From Gammaproteobacteria bacterium (GTDB taxonomy: Bacteria; Pseudomonadota; Gammaproteobacteria; Steroidobacterales; Woeseiaceae), in assembly GCA_030641695.1 (NCBI GenBank), contig DAOWGY010000211.1, positions 1-13,297 on the forward strand: a stretch of DNA of 13,297 nt. The letters are read 5' to 3'. The notes under the pieces are model-generated. The model had not been told where the DNA came from. It worked only from the letters and a program-made list of their open reading frames with translations, and ran no database searches. The stretch's first letter is position 1. Each line of letters begins with the position of its first letter. Of the stretch, positions 1-6,413 are shown piece after piece. The translations under genes and the position numbers were made by a program.

Positions 1-717
1 AAAGACCGTCTCGTACGCCAGCGGCGTAAACTCGACAAGCTGTTCACCAATGATCAACCAGATATAGATCGGCAGCATGGCCGCGAACACGATCGGAATG
101 AAAGAGATCGTGTTGGATCCGAAGCCCAGGTCGTAGCTAAGCGCCGCGATCAGCGGCCCTATACAGGCGGCAACGAGAAGAAACAGGCCACGGCGGTGTG
201 CGGGCGCGACCGCCGAACTGTGCACCAGCAAGGTGAACAATGCTGCGCCGATGACGGCGTAGCTGTGCGGCGCGTGAACAAACAGAAACCAGGGCCCCCA
301 GCGCTCGGGTCGGGTCAGAAACTCTCCGGCGTCGTTGCTCGCGGGCAGGTACCACATGAACTCGTGGAACTGGTTGGTCGCGGCAAGAGTGATCGATACG
401 AGCGGTACGATCAGCAACATGACAACCATACGCAGCGGCGTTTCGGCGCCCGTATATTCACGAAAACAGACATACGCAGCAATCGGCAGCAACGCCGTGC
501 CGATGAAATGCCCGGTGCGGCCGATCGAGAACACGTAGAAGGTCGTCGACATCATTTCGACGGCGCCACCCATGACCCAGAAGCAGATGATGACGAACAG
601 GACGCCGATCGGCACGCTGCCGACCTCACGCCTCAACGCAATCAAACGAACGCCGAGCAGCAGATAGCTGGCAGCGCTGAAGATCAGCAGAATGGACAGT
701 GCTACGTCCAGGTTCAT
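1..717 (-). CDS. 7TM sensor protein, N-terminal part (HisKA_7TM-like; histidine kinase or diguanylate cyclase), cut by window edge
   Basis: The reading frame is open from an ATG at 717 to the left edge (239 residues, no stop), so only the N-terminus is present. Seven hydrophobic segments are visible at about residues 3-25, 35-55, 68-85, 97-115, 142-165, 177-195 and 203-223. The motifs TNQFHEFMW (114-122), FLFVHAPHSYAVIG (144-157) and the tail LVEFTPLAYETVF (227-239) match the N-terminal 7TM module found in front of PAS, histidine-kinase or GGDEF domains; the tail normally leads straight into a PAS-like domain. The output domain is outside the window, so kinase versus cyclase cannot be decided, and the ligand is unknown. 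No strong Shine-Dalgarno is seen; GAG lies about 10 nt upstream of the ATG. It diverges from the DUF1232 gene. I am confident of the gene and fairly confident of the 7TM family. Confidence 0.8.
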   Translation of the reverse strand, partial: MNLDVALSILLIFSAASYLLLGVRLIALRREVGSVPIGVLFVIICFWVMGGAVEMMSTTFYVFSIGRTGHFIGTALLPIAAYVCFREYTGAETPLRMVVMLLIVPLVSITLAATNQFHEFMWYLPASNDAGEFLTRPERWGPWFLFVHAPHSYAVIGAALFTLLVHSSAVAPAHRRGLFLLVAACIGPLIAALSYDLGFGSNTISFIPIVFAAMLPIYIWLIIGEQLVEFTPLAYETVF

Positions 718-951
718 TCGGGCAGACTCGATTTAACCAAATCCCACGATCATCCTACCGGCCCTAAGCCGTTGATTCTCGGAACTGTTTCTCAGCTTTG
801 GCACCACAATTCCACCGTCATTGGTCGATTTCTATCAAATCGTCCGCAGGCGTTTTGGCAGGGCGCTTGTAAGTCCTTGATTCCAGTTGCAACAGTGGTT
901 GCTATTCGGCGCAAGGCCCTTAGGATAGACGGACAAACAAGGACAACAACA
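718..951. other. Divergent intergenic region between the 7TM sensor and DUF1232 genes
   Basis: This is 234 bp without a convincing gene. The plus-strand frame of the DUF1232 gene stays open upstream across it and into the antisense of the 7TM gene, but that extension shows no protein family and is interpreted as chance. The region must hold promoters for both divergent genes. It has a small perfect palindrome, GTTGCAAC, at 886-893 and a possible plus-strand promoter near 899-926. No tRNA or clear terminator is seen. Confidence 0.5.
899..926 (+). promoter_or_regulatory. Possible sigma70-type promoter for the DUF1232 gene
   Basis: TTGCTA at 899-904 (4 of 6 matches to the -35 consensus) and TAGGAT at 921-926 (4 of 6 matches to the -10) are 16 bp apart. 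They would start transcription near 933, just ahead of an AAGGA ribosome-binding site at 939-943. Both boxes are imperfect, so this is only a candidate. Confidence 0.3.
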
Positions 952-1518
952 ATGCCTCTCGATATTACTTTCACGCTCAGCGACAACGACCTGGGACGCT
1001 TTCAGGCCATCGTCGACAAAGCCCGTGTTGCCGTGCAGGACGACCGGACCGCCGAACAAATCGAACAGGCGGCCCGCGGGCTCATCAAGGAAGCCGGCAC
1101 CGATAAGCTGCCGGAGTTCATCGGCGAACGCATAGCCAGACTCAACGTCGTCATCGACATGATTAACGACGAGGAGTGGCAACTGTCCAAAGACGAGCGG
1201 CGCCACGTTCTCAGCGCGCTTGCCTACCTGTGCGACCCCGAGGACCTGATTCCGGATCACATCCCGGGGATCGGATTTCTGGACGACGCGATTTACGCAG
1301 AAATCGTACTCGGCGAGTTGCGTAACGAGATCGGTCTGTACGAGGAATTCTGCACATTTCGGAACGCCGAAGAAGAGCGCCGCAAAGGACGCGGCGAAGA
1401 CATCAAGGTCGGCCGCGAGGAGTGGCTGGCCGACAAGCGCGCCGCCCTGCACGCGAAGATGCGCAAGCGCCGCCTTGCCGGCAGCAGCGGTGCCAGCTGG
1501 CGCATGCGGCTTTGGTAG
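952..1518 (+). CDS. DUF1232 domain-containing (YkvA-like) protein
   Basis: The product is 188 residues. Residues about 83-122 carry the DUF1232 signature: RHVLSALAYLCDPEDLIPD followed by a Gly-Phe-Leu-Asp-Asp motif (108-112) and a helix ending in GEL. The DUF1232 domain is a short helical module of unknown function. The remainder is charged and helical, with a very basic C-terminal tail (about 150-188, rich in Lys and Arg) and no signal peptide. The ATG at 952 is preceded by AAGGA with 8 nt spacing, which fixes the start; upstream in-frame codons show no domain. The gene stands alone on the plus strand, convergent with the LOG gene 49 bp downstream. A biochemical role cannot be assigned. Confidence 0.85.
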   Translation: MPLDITFTLSDNDLGRFQAIVDKARVAVQDDRTAEQIEQAARGLIKEAGTDKLPEFIGERIARLNVVIDMINDEEWQLSKDERRHVLSALAYLCDPEDLIPDHIPGIGFLDDAIYAEIVLGELRNEIGLYEEFCTFRNAEEERRKGRGEDIKVGREEWLADKRAALHAKMRKRRLAGSSGASWRMRLW

Positions 1519-1567
1519 TCAGTGCAGATAATCATCTGAATTAACAAATCTCGCGTACATCCGGCGC

Positions 1568-2149
1568 TTAGTTGTCGATCCACTTGTCGACGTGCGGGGC
1601 GGTGTAGCGCTCGAACTGCCGCACGAGACTCGCGGCATCAGCGTCCGCCAGCAACATACTGCGATTCTCGGCACGCAGGAAGCCCTCCTGTTCGGCGTGA
1701 TCGAGGTAACGCAGCAGGTGCCAGAAATAGTTGGCAACGTTTAGTACGCCGCAAGGCTTGTCGTGAAACCGTAGTTGCGCCCAGGTCACGATTTCGATGA
1801 GTTCCTCGAGCGTACCGAAGCCTCCGGGCATCGCGATGAAGCCGTCAGACAACGCCGCCATCATCGACTTGCGCTCGTGCATCGATCCGACGACGTGCTG
1901 TTTGGTCAGACCCTCATGCGCTATTTCCTTCTCGAGGAGCATGCGTGGAATCACCCCGTGTACCTTGCCATCGAGCGCCAGCACCTTGTCCGCGAGAATG
2001 CCCATGATGCCTTTCGCTGCGCCACCGTATACGAGCTCGAGGTCATGGCGCACGAGAACATCGGCCAGATCTGCGGCCGCCTCAGCATAATCAGACCGCG
2101 CGCCCGTGTTGGAGCCACAGTAGACGCAAATCCTGCGCATGGTCAGCAT
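1568..2149 (-). CDS. LOG family / TIGR00730 Rossmann-fold nucleotide phosphoribohydrolase
   Basis: The product is 193 residues from the ATG at 2149 (190 if translation starts at the ATG at 2140). Family landmarks are VYCGSNTG (9-16), the nucleotide-binding turn YGGAAKGIMG (41-50), MHERK (90-94) and PGGFGTLEE (108-116), which contains the catalytic Glu of the PGGxGTxxE motif. LOG enzymes cleave the N-glycosidic bond of nucleoside 5'-monophosphates such as AMP or cytokinin riboside monophosphate, giving free base and ribose 5-phosphate in the cytoplasm. Length and motifs fit the short LOG type. The gene begins 7 nt after the stop of the phosphoribosyltransferase gene, without a clear Shine-Dalgarno, which suggests translational coupling. 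The pairing with a phosphoribosyltransferase, which catalyses the reverse kind of chemistry, suggests base salvage or exchange. The exact substrate is unknown. Confidence 0.85.
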   Translation of the reverse strand: MLTMRRICVYCGSNTGARSDYAEAAADLADVLVRHDLELVYGGAAKGIMGILADKVLALDGKVHGVIPRMLLEKEIAHEGLTKQHVVGSMHERKSMMAALSDGFIAMPGGFGTLEELIEIVTWAQLRFHDKPCGVLNVANYFWHLLRYLDHAEQEGFLRAENRSMLLADADAASLVRQFERYTAPHVDKWIDN

Positions 2150-2156
2150 TTGGCGA

Positions 2157-2729
2157 TCAGGCGCTTCTGGCCGGCGGCTTGACGCTTTCGACGATGCTCG
2201 CAATTTCCGGCCGCGCGGCGCGCAGTTCATCGGGCGACAGGGCATCGAGCTCGTGCGGAAACACCAGCCACTCTGCGGTTTCGCGAATGAAATAATCGGG
2301 CACGATATCTGTCTGGTTACGGCTGGGCTTGTACCAGGGCACGGCGACGCGAATGTCCTCAGGCGTGTTGTCCCGAGCGCGCTTTTTCAGCTCCGCGATG
2401 ACTGCGACGATCGTATTACCGGTATCGAAAACGTCGTCAACGATCAACAGGCGATCATCGTGACAAATCTTCTTAATGATGTAATTCAGCCCGTGCACGG
2501 CCACGGCTCCACGCTGATCCACGCCGACGTAGGACGATGTGCGGATCGCGATGTGGTCCGACTTCACGCCGCAGTAGGACAGTATCTCCTGGACGGCCAT
2601 GCCAACCGGCGTGCCACCACGCCAGATCGCGATGATCATGGTCGGGTGAAAGCCGCTGTCGAGAACATCGAGTCCGAGATGGAATGAATCCTCGAGCAGA
2701 TCCTGGGCTGAGAGTACGGTCTTGTCCAT
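2157..2729 (-). CDS. Phosphoribosyltransferase family protein, paralog A (PF00156, hypoxanthine-PRT-like)
   Basis: The product is 190 residues. The PRPP-binding loop LLIVDDVFDTGNT lies at 94-106, with the acidic pair D98-D99 and a DTG turn, and an N-terminal WRGG pyrophosphate-type loop lies at 36-39. This is the type I phosphoribosyltransferase fold, which joins a base to PRPP; purine bases such as hypoxanthine, guanine or xanthine are likely but unproven. I chose the ATG at 2729 because MDKTVLSAQDLLEDSF aligns residue for residue with the start of the divergent paralog. An ATG at 2741, 4 nt after GGTGA, is a close alternative adding 4 residues. It is co-transcribed with the LOG gene downstream. 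The frame stays open upstream to 2993, but that part is antisense to paralog B and has no homology. Confidence 0.85.
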   Translation of the reverse strand: MDKTVLSAQDLLEDSFHLGLDVLDSGFHPTMIIAIWRGGTPVGMAVQEILSYCGVKSDHIAIRTSSYVGVDQRGAVAVHGLNYIIKKICHDDRLLIVDDVFDTGNTIVAVIAELKKRARDNTPEDIRVAVPWYKPSRNQTDIVPDYFIRETAEWLVFPHELDALSPDELRAARPEIASIVESVKPPARSA

Positions 2730-2816
2730 TATTGTTCTCATTTTTTCACCGGGACTTCGTGCGATCGCTATAATGATTGACCTGAATTCTACCGCACCGT
2801 GAGCGATTACAAAAAA
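2730..2816. promoter_or_regulatory. Shared divergent promoter region between the two phosphoribosyltransferase genes
   Basis: These 87 bp separate the two head-to-head start codons. On the plus strand, TTCACC at 2745-2750 and a perfect TATAAT at 2769-2774, 18 bp apart, form a good sigma70-type promoter for paralog B, with a predicted transcript start near 2781. The palindromes GCGATCGC (2761-2768) and GAATTC (2784-2789) also lie here. A minus-strand promoter for paralog A must overlap, but no comparable boxes stand out. Shared control of the two genes is inferred from the layout. Confidence 0.5.
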
Positions 2817-3410
2817 ATGGACAGAAAATACATTGGCGCGGACGACCTGTTGCGCGATTCCTTTCGGCTCGCGGCGGAGATTCACGATGCAGGCTTCGAA
2901 CCGGATTTTCTCGTCGGCTTGTGGCGTGGCGGCAGCGCTGTCGGCATCGCGGTACAGGAAGGCCTCGAGTTCTTCGGTGTCAAGACCGATCACATCGCAA
3001 TCCGTACATCATACTCAGGTGCGGCGCGTTACTCGGAAATGATCAGCAAGGCCGACCAGATTCGGGTGCACGGCCTGCAGTACCTGCTCGAAAACCTCTG
3101 CTCGCATCATTCGATGCTGATCGTCGACGACGTCTACAGCACGGGCTCCAGCGTGCAGGCAGTCATCGACCAGCTCGCGCGCAAGACGCGCCGCAATTTA
3201 CCCAAGGACATACGCATTGCATGTGTCTGGTTTCGGCCCACCGGGAAATCTTTGCGTGTTCCGGATTACTACGTTCACGAGACGAAAGACTGGCTCGTGT
3301 TGCCCTACGAAATGTCCGGCCTGTCACTTGATGAACTGCGTGAGAATCGCCCGGAGCTCACGGACGTCTTCGACAGGCTGGCGCCGCACATCGAGACCCC
3401 CGGCGCCTGA
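2817..3410 (+). CDS. Phosphoribosyltransferase family protein, paralog B (PF00156, hypoxanthine-PRT-like)
   Basis: The product is 197 residues from the ATG at 2817, or 203 from a GTG at 2799. The ATG is preferred because its first residues, MDRKYIGADDLLRDSF, line up with paralog A, although neither start has a strong ribosome-binding site. Over the first 66 aligned residues I count about 36 identities with paralog A. WRGG is at 36-39 and the PRPP loop LIVDDVYSTGSS at 101-112, with Ser in place of the Asp of the DTG turn; this is tolerated in other phosphoribosyltransferases. Relative to A, an insertion of about 8 residues follows the shared IAIRTS segment (near 68-81), close to where the flexible catalytic hood is expected. 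The substrate is probably a purine-type base, but paralog B may differ from A. Its neighbour on the right is convergent. Confidence 0.85.
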   Translation: MDRKYIGADDLLRDSFRLAAEIHDAGFEPDFLVGLWRGGSAVGIAVQEGLEFFGVKTDHIAIRTSYSGAARYSEMISKADQIRVHGLQYLLENLCSHHSMLIVDDVYSTGSSVQAVIDQLARKTRRNLPKDIRIACVWFRPTGKSLRVPDYYVHETKDWLVLPYEMSGLSLDELRENRPELTDVFDRLAPHIETPGA

Positions 3411-3425
3411 TGTCAGAGTCGGAGA

Positions 3426-3443
3426 CGCTGACCAACGTCAGCG
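3426..3443. terminator. Short inverted repeat between convergent genes (possible bidirectional terminator)
   Basis: CGCTGAC, a CAAC loop and GTCAGCG form a perfect 7-bp stem with a 4-nt loop in the 57-bp gap between the paralog B stop and the small lipoprotein stop. The position suits a terminator for both convergent units, but no T-run follows on either strand. Intrinsic termination is therefore doubtful. Confidence 0.3.
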
Positions 3444-3467
3444 ACTTCCGCGCGATATCATCGCCGA

Positions 3468-3653
3468 TCAGTAAATTCGGCCGCCTACCCTTACGCTGGT
3501 GCCCATGCCGCCACCGCCGTAATAGCCACCGCCGCTATAAGAACTGTAGCCAACGCTGCCGTAAACCGCCGGCGGTTCGCAGGACGCCAACAACGAGCAC
3601 ACGGTCACTAGCAAAGCGGTCCTGAGTAGTTGCGAGATTCTTTGTTTGATCAT
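3468..3653 (-). CDS. Small Gly/Tyr-rich lipoprotein of unknown function
   Basis: The product is 61 residues. It has a basic N-terminus (KQR, Lys at 3 and Arg at 5 and 11), a hydrophobic stretch 12-22 and a lipobox LASC with Cys at 25, so it should be exported and lipid-anchored. The mature part is only 37 residues, nearly all Gly, Ser and Tyr, with a YYGGGG run, ending in a short basic SVRVGGRIY stretch. A strong ribosome-binding site (GAGGAG) precedes the ATG at 3653. The gene starts 10 nt after the stop of the VOC lipoprotein gene and surely shares its transcript. I do not recognise a family; low-complexity small lipoproteins are common in proteobacteria. Being short, it could be doubted, but the signal peptide, lipobox and ribosome-binding site together support it. 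Confidence 0.72.
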   Translation of the reverse strand: MIKQRISQLLRTALLVTVCSLLASCEPPAVYGSVGYSSYSGGGYYGGGGMGTSVRVGGRIY

Positions 3654-3663
3654 GCTCCGCTCC

Positions 3664-4545
3664 TCAATTCAGTGGCCAGGTCTGCAGCGCAACGCCGGCG
3701 CCGGACGGGCCTGCAATGAAAGCGACCTCGCCGCCAATCGCTCGTACTTGGACCTCGACTAGCACCCGACCGCCAAGGCCTTCGACCTGTGCCGTAATCG
3801 CCGACGGATCATTGACGCGAACATAATTCACCCAGACGGGCCGCTCGCCCTCGAAGGGATTTGCAAGCACGCCTGCACGAGGCTGATCCATGAATTTCAG
3901 TACACGATAGGTCTTGTCAGAATCCTTGATGTCATGATCCGTGTGCTGAAAGCCGACGACGTTCTGATAAAAGACGGTCGCTTCCTCGACATCGCTGGTC
4001 CAGAGTTCGTCCCACAACCAGCCATCGTATTCCGGCTCGCGGTCCGCAGGATCGCCTTCGTTAGTCTGAATCATCGCAAATACGGCGCCCGTTGGATCCT
4101 CGACTACAGCCATTCGGCCCCGTGAGCTTATCGATGTCGGCGGCGTCATGACTTTGCCACCTTCGCCCGCGACACGCCCAACTGCAGCATCGATATCAGT
4201 GACCGACATCGTCGTGATCCACTGCGATATGTTCTCTTTTCGCTTGAACGAATTGATGTCAACCATGCCGCCAATCAGTTCGCCGTTATGGCGAATCAGC
4301 ATGTAGGTGTCATCACCGCCGATGCCGAAGACGACGCCCGGCTTTTCGAATTGCCAGCCGAATAACTCGCTGTAGAAGCGGCGAGACTCTGCTGGCGTAT
4401 TCGTCAACAGATCGCGCCAGACGACTTTGCCGTTGTGGTGTTCGCCCGTCGGTGACTCGGTGATCGGCGGCATATCGATCGTGATCGTCGTGCAGCCGGC
4501 CACTAATACCGCGAGTATTGCAACGCTTGATTTTCCTATCGACAC
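3664..4545 (-). CDS. Lipid-anchored protein with two VOC (glyoxalase/bleomycin-resistance fold) domains
   Basis: The product is 293 residues from a GTG at 4545. An in-frame TGA lies six codons upstream and AAAGGG sits at ribosome-binding distance, so this start is nearly forced. The N-terminus has a short hydrophobic segment and the lipobox VAGC with Cys at 18, so the protein should be a periplasmic-facing lipoprotein. Two VOC domains follow, about residues 40-162 and 176-291. Each opens with the family pattern: VVWRDLLTNT then FYSELFGW (41-64), and WDELWTSD then FYQNVVGF (178-199). VOC proteins bind metals and act as dioxygenases, lyases or binding proteins, and a reaction cannot be read off here. 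Most double-VOC proteins of this sort are cytoplasmic, so the lipoprotein signal is unusual. The gene lies 71 bp after guaD on the same strand; whether it belongs to that transcript is unclear. Confidence 0.82.
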   Translation of the reverse strand: MSIGKSSVAILAVLVAGCTTITIDMPPITESPTGEHHNGKVVWRDLLTNTPAESRRFYSELFGWQFEKPGVVFGIGGDDTYMLIRHNGELIGGMVDINSFKRKENISQWITTMSVTDIDAAVGRVAGEGGKVMTPPTSISSRGRMAVVEDPTGAVFAMIQTNEGDPADREPEYDGWLWDELWTSDVEEATVFYQNVVGFQHTDHDIKDSDKTYRVLKFMDQPRAGVLANPFEGERPVWVNYVRVNDPSAITAQVEGLGGRVLVEVQVRAIGGEVAFIAGPSGAGVALQTWPLN

Positions 4546-4616
4546 AGCGTGCCCTTTGGTTCACTCAGAAAGACAAGCGCTGGATGCTACATGATCGCGC
4601 GGCAGCACGCACAGCT
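4546..4616. other. Gap between guaD and the VOC lipoprotein gene
   Basis: These 71 bp separate the tight purine operon from the lipoprotein pair on the same strand. I see no strong hairpin with a T-run and no good -35/-10 pair, so it is undecided whether the lipoprotein genes are read through from the operon or have their own promoter. The contrast with the 1-4 nt spacing inside the operon marks this as the probable functional boundary. Confidence 0.4.
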
Positions 4617-5912
4617 TCAGACGCGCTTGCCCTGTAGATACGTCGCAGCAATATTGCGGTCATCTCCCAGGACGATCAGGGCGAACAGCAGCTCATCGAT
4701 CGACGTTGTCGACGCTGTGCGATGCGCGCTCATGGCGGTTCCCCGAGGGTCGAGAACGATGAAATCCGCCTCTTTGCCGGGCACGAAATTGCCGATTCTA
4801 TCGTCGAGGTACAGCGCCTCTGCAGCACCCAGGGTCGCAAGATACATCGCGCGAGCGGGCGGCAGCGGCTGCTGCTGCAGATGCAGGACCTTGTAGGCCT
4901 CACGCATCGTTTTCAGGAGCGACAGGCTCGTGCCACCGCCGACATCCGTGCCGAGACCAACGCGTATCGACTCGTTCCGCAGCCGTCGCAGGTCGAACAA
5001 GCCGCTGCCGAGAAACATGTTTGAGGTCGGACAGTGCGCCGCGGCGCCGCCCTTTGCCGCCATCAGGTGACACTCGCTTTCCTGCAGATGCAGGCAGTGT
5101 GCAAATACGGAACGCTCCCGCAGCAGTCCGAAGCGGTCGTAGACGCCGAGATAGCTGGGACTCCATGGAAACAGCTCTGCGATCTTATCGACTTCGTCGT
5201 GATTCTCGGCAAGGTGAGTGTGTATCCAGACATCCGGGTACTCTTCGGCAAGGCGGCCCGCCGCTTCGAGCTGAGCTTCGCTCGACGTCAGCGCGAATCG
5301 CGGCGTAATCGCATAGCCCAGGCGATCCTTACCGTGCCAACGTTCAATTAGTTGCCTGCTTTCCCTGTAACCCGATTGCGGGTCGTCGCGCAGCTCCTGC
5401 GGACAGTTGGCGTCCATCAGCACCTTTCCGGCAATTAGCCGCATGCCCTTGTCGGCCGCGGCCTCGAAAATCGCATCGGCCGAGTGCGCGTGCACGGTCG
5501 CAAAGACCAGTGCGGTTGTGGTGCCATTGTCGAGGAGCTCGTCGACGAAAATTCTTGCGACATCACGCGCGTATTGCTCGTCGGCAAAACGCATTTCACC
5601 GGGAAACGCATAGCGATGCAGCCAGTCGAGCAGTTGCTCACCGTAGGACGCGATGATGTCGATCTGTGGATAGTGCACGTGACAGTCGATGAGGCCCGGG
5701 ACAATGAGCTTGCCGGTCAAGTCCTCGATGCGCGTGTCCTCGGACAGCGCGCCCACGAGCCTGCTTGCCTCATCCAGCTCCACGACATAGCCATCCTCGA
5801 CAATAAGCAGTCCGTCTTCGAAGTACTCGATGGCCGCGGCATCGCCGAGTTCGCCCGGATCGCCCGTGCAATGGAATACCGATCCGCGGTAAGCCTGACG
5901 CACGCTGCTCAT
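4617..5912 (-). CDS. guaD: Guanine deaminase
   Basis: The product is 431 residues, the usual length. It is a zinc amidohydrolase that converts guanine to xanthine plus ammonia and so feeds the xanthine dehydrogenase encoded upstream in the operon. Visible metal and active-site features are the PGLIDCHVHYPQ motif with His78 and His80, HTHLAEN with His231 and His233 and Glu236, AHC with His272, and GLGTDVGGGTSLSLL with Asp323. The signature of Gly-Thr-Asp followed by GGG and S-L-S fits guanine deaminase rather than the related cytosine or chlorohydrolase families. The ATG at 5912 overlaps the stop of allA as ATGA, indicating translational coupling. It is the last gene of the purine-degradation operon. 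No signal peptide is present, so it is cytoplasmic. Confidence 0.95.
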   Translation of the reverse strand: MSSVRQAYRGSVFHCTGDPGELGDAAAIEYFEDGLLIVEDGYVVELDEASRLVGALSEDTRIEDLTGKLIVPGLIDCHVHYPQIDIIASYGEQLLDWLHRYAFPGEMRFADEQYARDVARIFVDELLDNGTTTALVFATVHAHSADAIFEAAADKGMRLIAGKVLMDANCPQELRDDPQSGYRESRQLIERWHGKDRLGYAITPRFALTSSEAQLEAAGRLAEEYPDVWIHTHLAENHDEVDKIAELFPWSPSYLGVYDRFGLLRERSVFAHCLHLQESECHLMAAKGGAAAHCPTSNMFLGSGLFDLRRLRNESIRVGLGTDVGGGTSLSLLKTMREAYKVLHLQQQPLPPARAMYLATLGAAEALYLDDRIGNFVPGKEADFIVLDPRGTAMSAHRTASTTSIDELLFALIVLGDDRNIAATYLQGKRV

Positions 5913-6409
5913 GCCTCCAGCAGGAGGACGGGCTCGTCGAGCCCGTGCTCATCGCAATTCGGCGCGTCGCCCGCACGATCGATGACCAGAAACTGCTGAC
6001 CGGCCTCGAACGCGATCAACGGCATGTGCCAGGTTCCGCGGTGGTAGTTGATACCTTGCCGGCCATTGGTGACGAAAGCGCGCAAATCGGCTGCCTCGAC
6101 GCTTTCAGCTGGCGGCGCGACAACAACGACAAAGCTTGCCGGCGTCAACGGCACGAACGCCTGGCTGCCCAGTGGATGGCGCTCCACGGTATCGAATCGA
6201 TACGGCAAATTCGTCGCGCTGCGGCAGCGGGCAATACTGACGGACACGCGGCCGCCATCGCCGACGTCCACGTCACACAGATTGTCGAATCGTTCAAATC
6301 GCGACTCATTCATTACCTCACGATGATCCGATGCGGTTTCGATCACGTCGCCGTAGCGCTGAAAGCGTTCGCGCGTGAGCGGCCTTGGTCTGAGTGTCAG
6401 TTCCGCCAT
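5909..6409 (-). CDS. allA: Ureidoglycolate lyase
   Basis: The product is 166 residues, typical for AllA. The enzyme splits (S)-ureidoglycolate into glyoxylate and urea, the final ureide step. Family motifs are ERHPLGSQAFVPL (76-88) and NYHRGTWHMPLIAF (121-134), both part of the cupin-like active site, with His78, His123 and His128 conspicuous. The ATG at 6409 comes 4 nt after the allantoicase stop and was chosen because the open frame upstream lies inside alc; MAELTLRPRPLT is a normal AllA N-terminus. Its stop overlaps the guaD start by 4 nt (ATGA). It is cytoplasmic. Combined with allantoicase it yields two urea per allantoate; no urease is in the window. Confidence 0.93.
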   Translation of the reverse strand: MAELTLRPRPLTRERFQRYGDVIETASDHREVMNESRFERFDNLCDVDVGDGGRVSVSIARCRSATNLPYRFDTVERHPLGSQAFVPLTPASFVVVVAPPAESVEAADLRAFVTNGRQGINYHRGTWHMPLIAFEAGQQFLVIDRAGDAPNCDEHGLDEPVLLLEA

Positions 6410-6413
6410 GACC

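Noticed and set aside
196..951. An N-terminal extension of the DUF1232 gene of about 250 codons
   Set aside because: The extension runs antisense through the 7TM sensor gene, is low-complexity and polar, and a good ribosome-binding site sits at the internal ATG at 952.
835..1452. A 205-codon minus-strand open frame opposite the DUF1232 gene
   Set aside because: It is the shadow of the DUF1232 gene, which has a clear domain and ribosome-binding site; the shadow shows neither.
1525..1538. CAGAT-AATC-ATCTG hairpin between the DUF1232 and LOG genes as a terminator
   Set aside because: A 5-bp AT-leaning stem without a T-run is too weak to call.
2742..2993. An upstream extension of phosphoribosyltransferase A to 2993
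   Set aside because: It would overlap paralog B on the opposite strand and the promoter region, and has no homology to paralog B's N-terminus, which begins at the ATG at 2729 equivalent.
5903..5918. Possible frameshift or gene fusion between allA and guaD
   Set aside because: The overlap is an ordinary ATGA stop-start; both proteins are full length with normal ends. The other overlaps in the operon are of the same kind.
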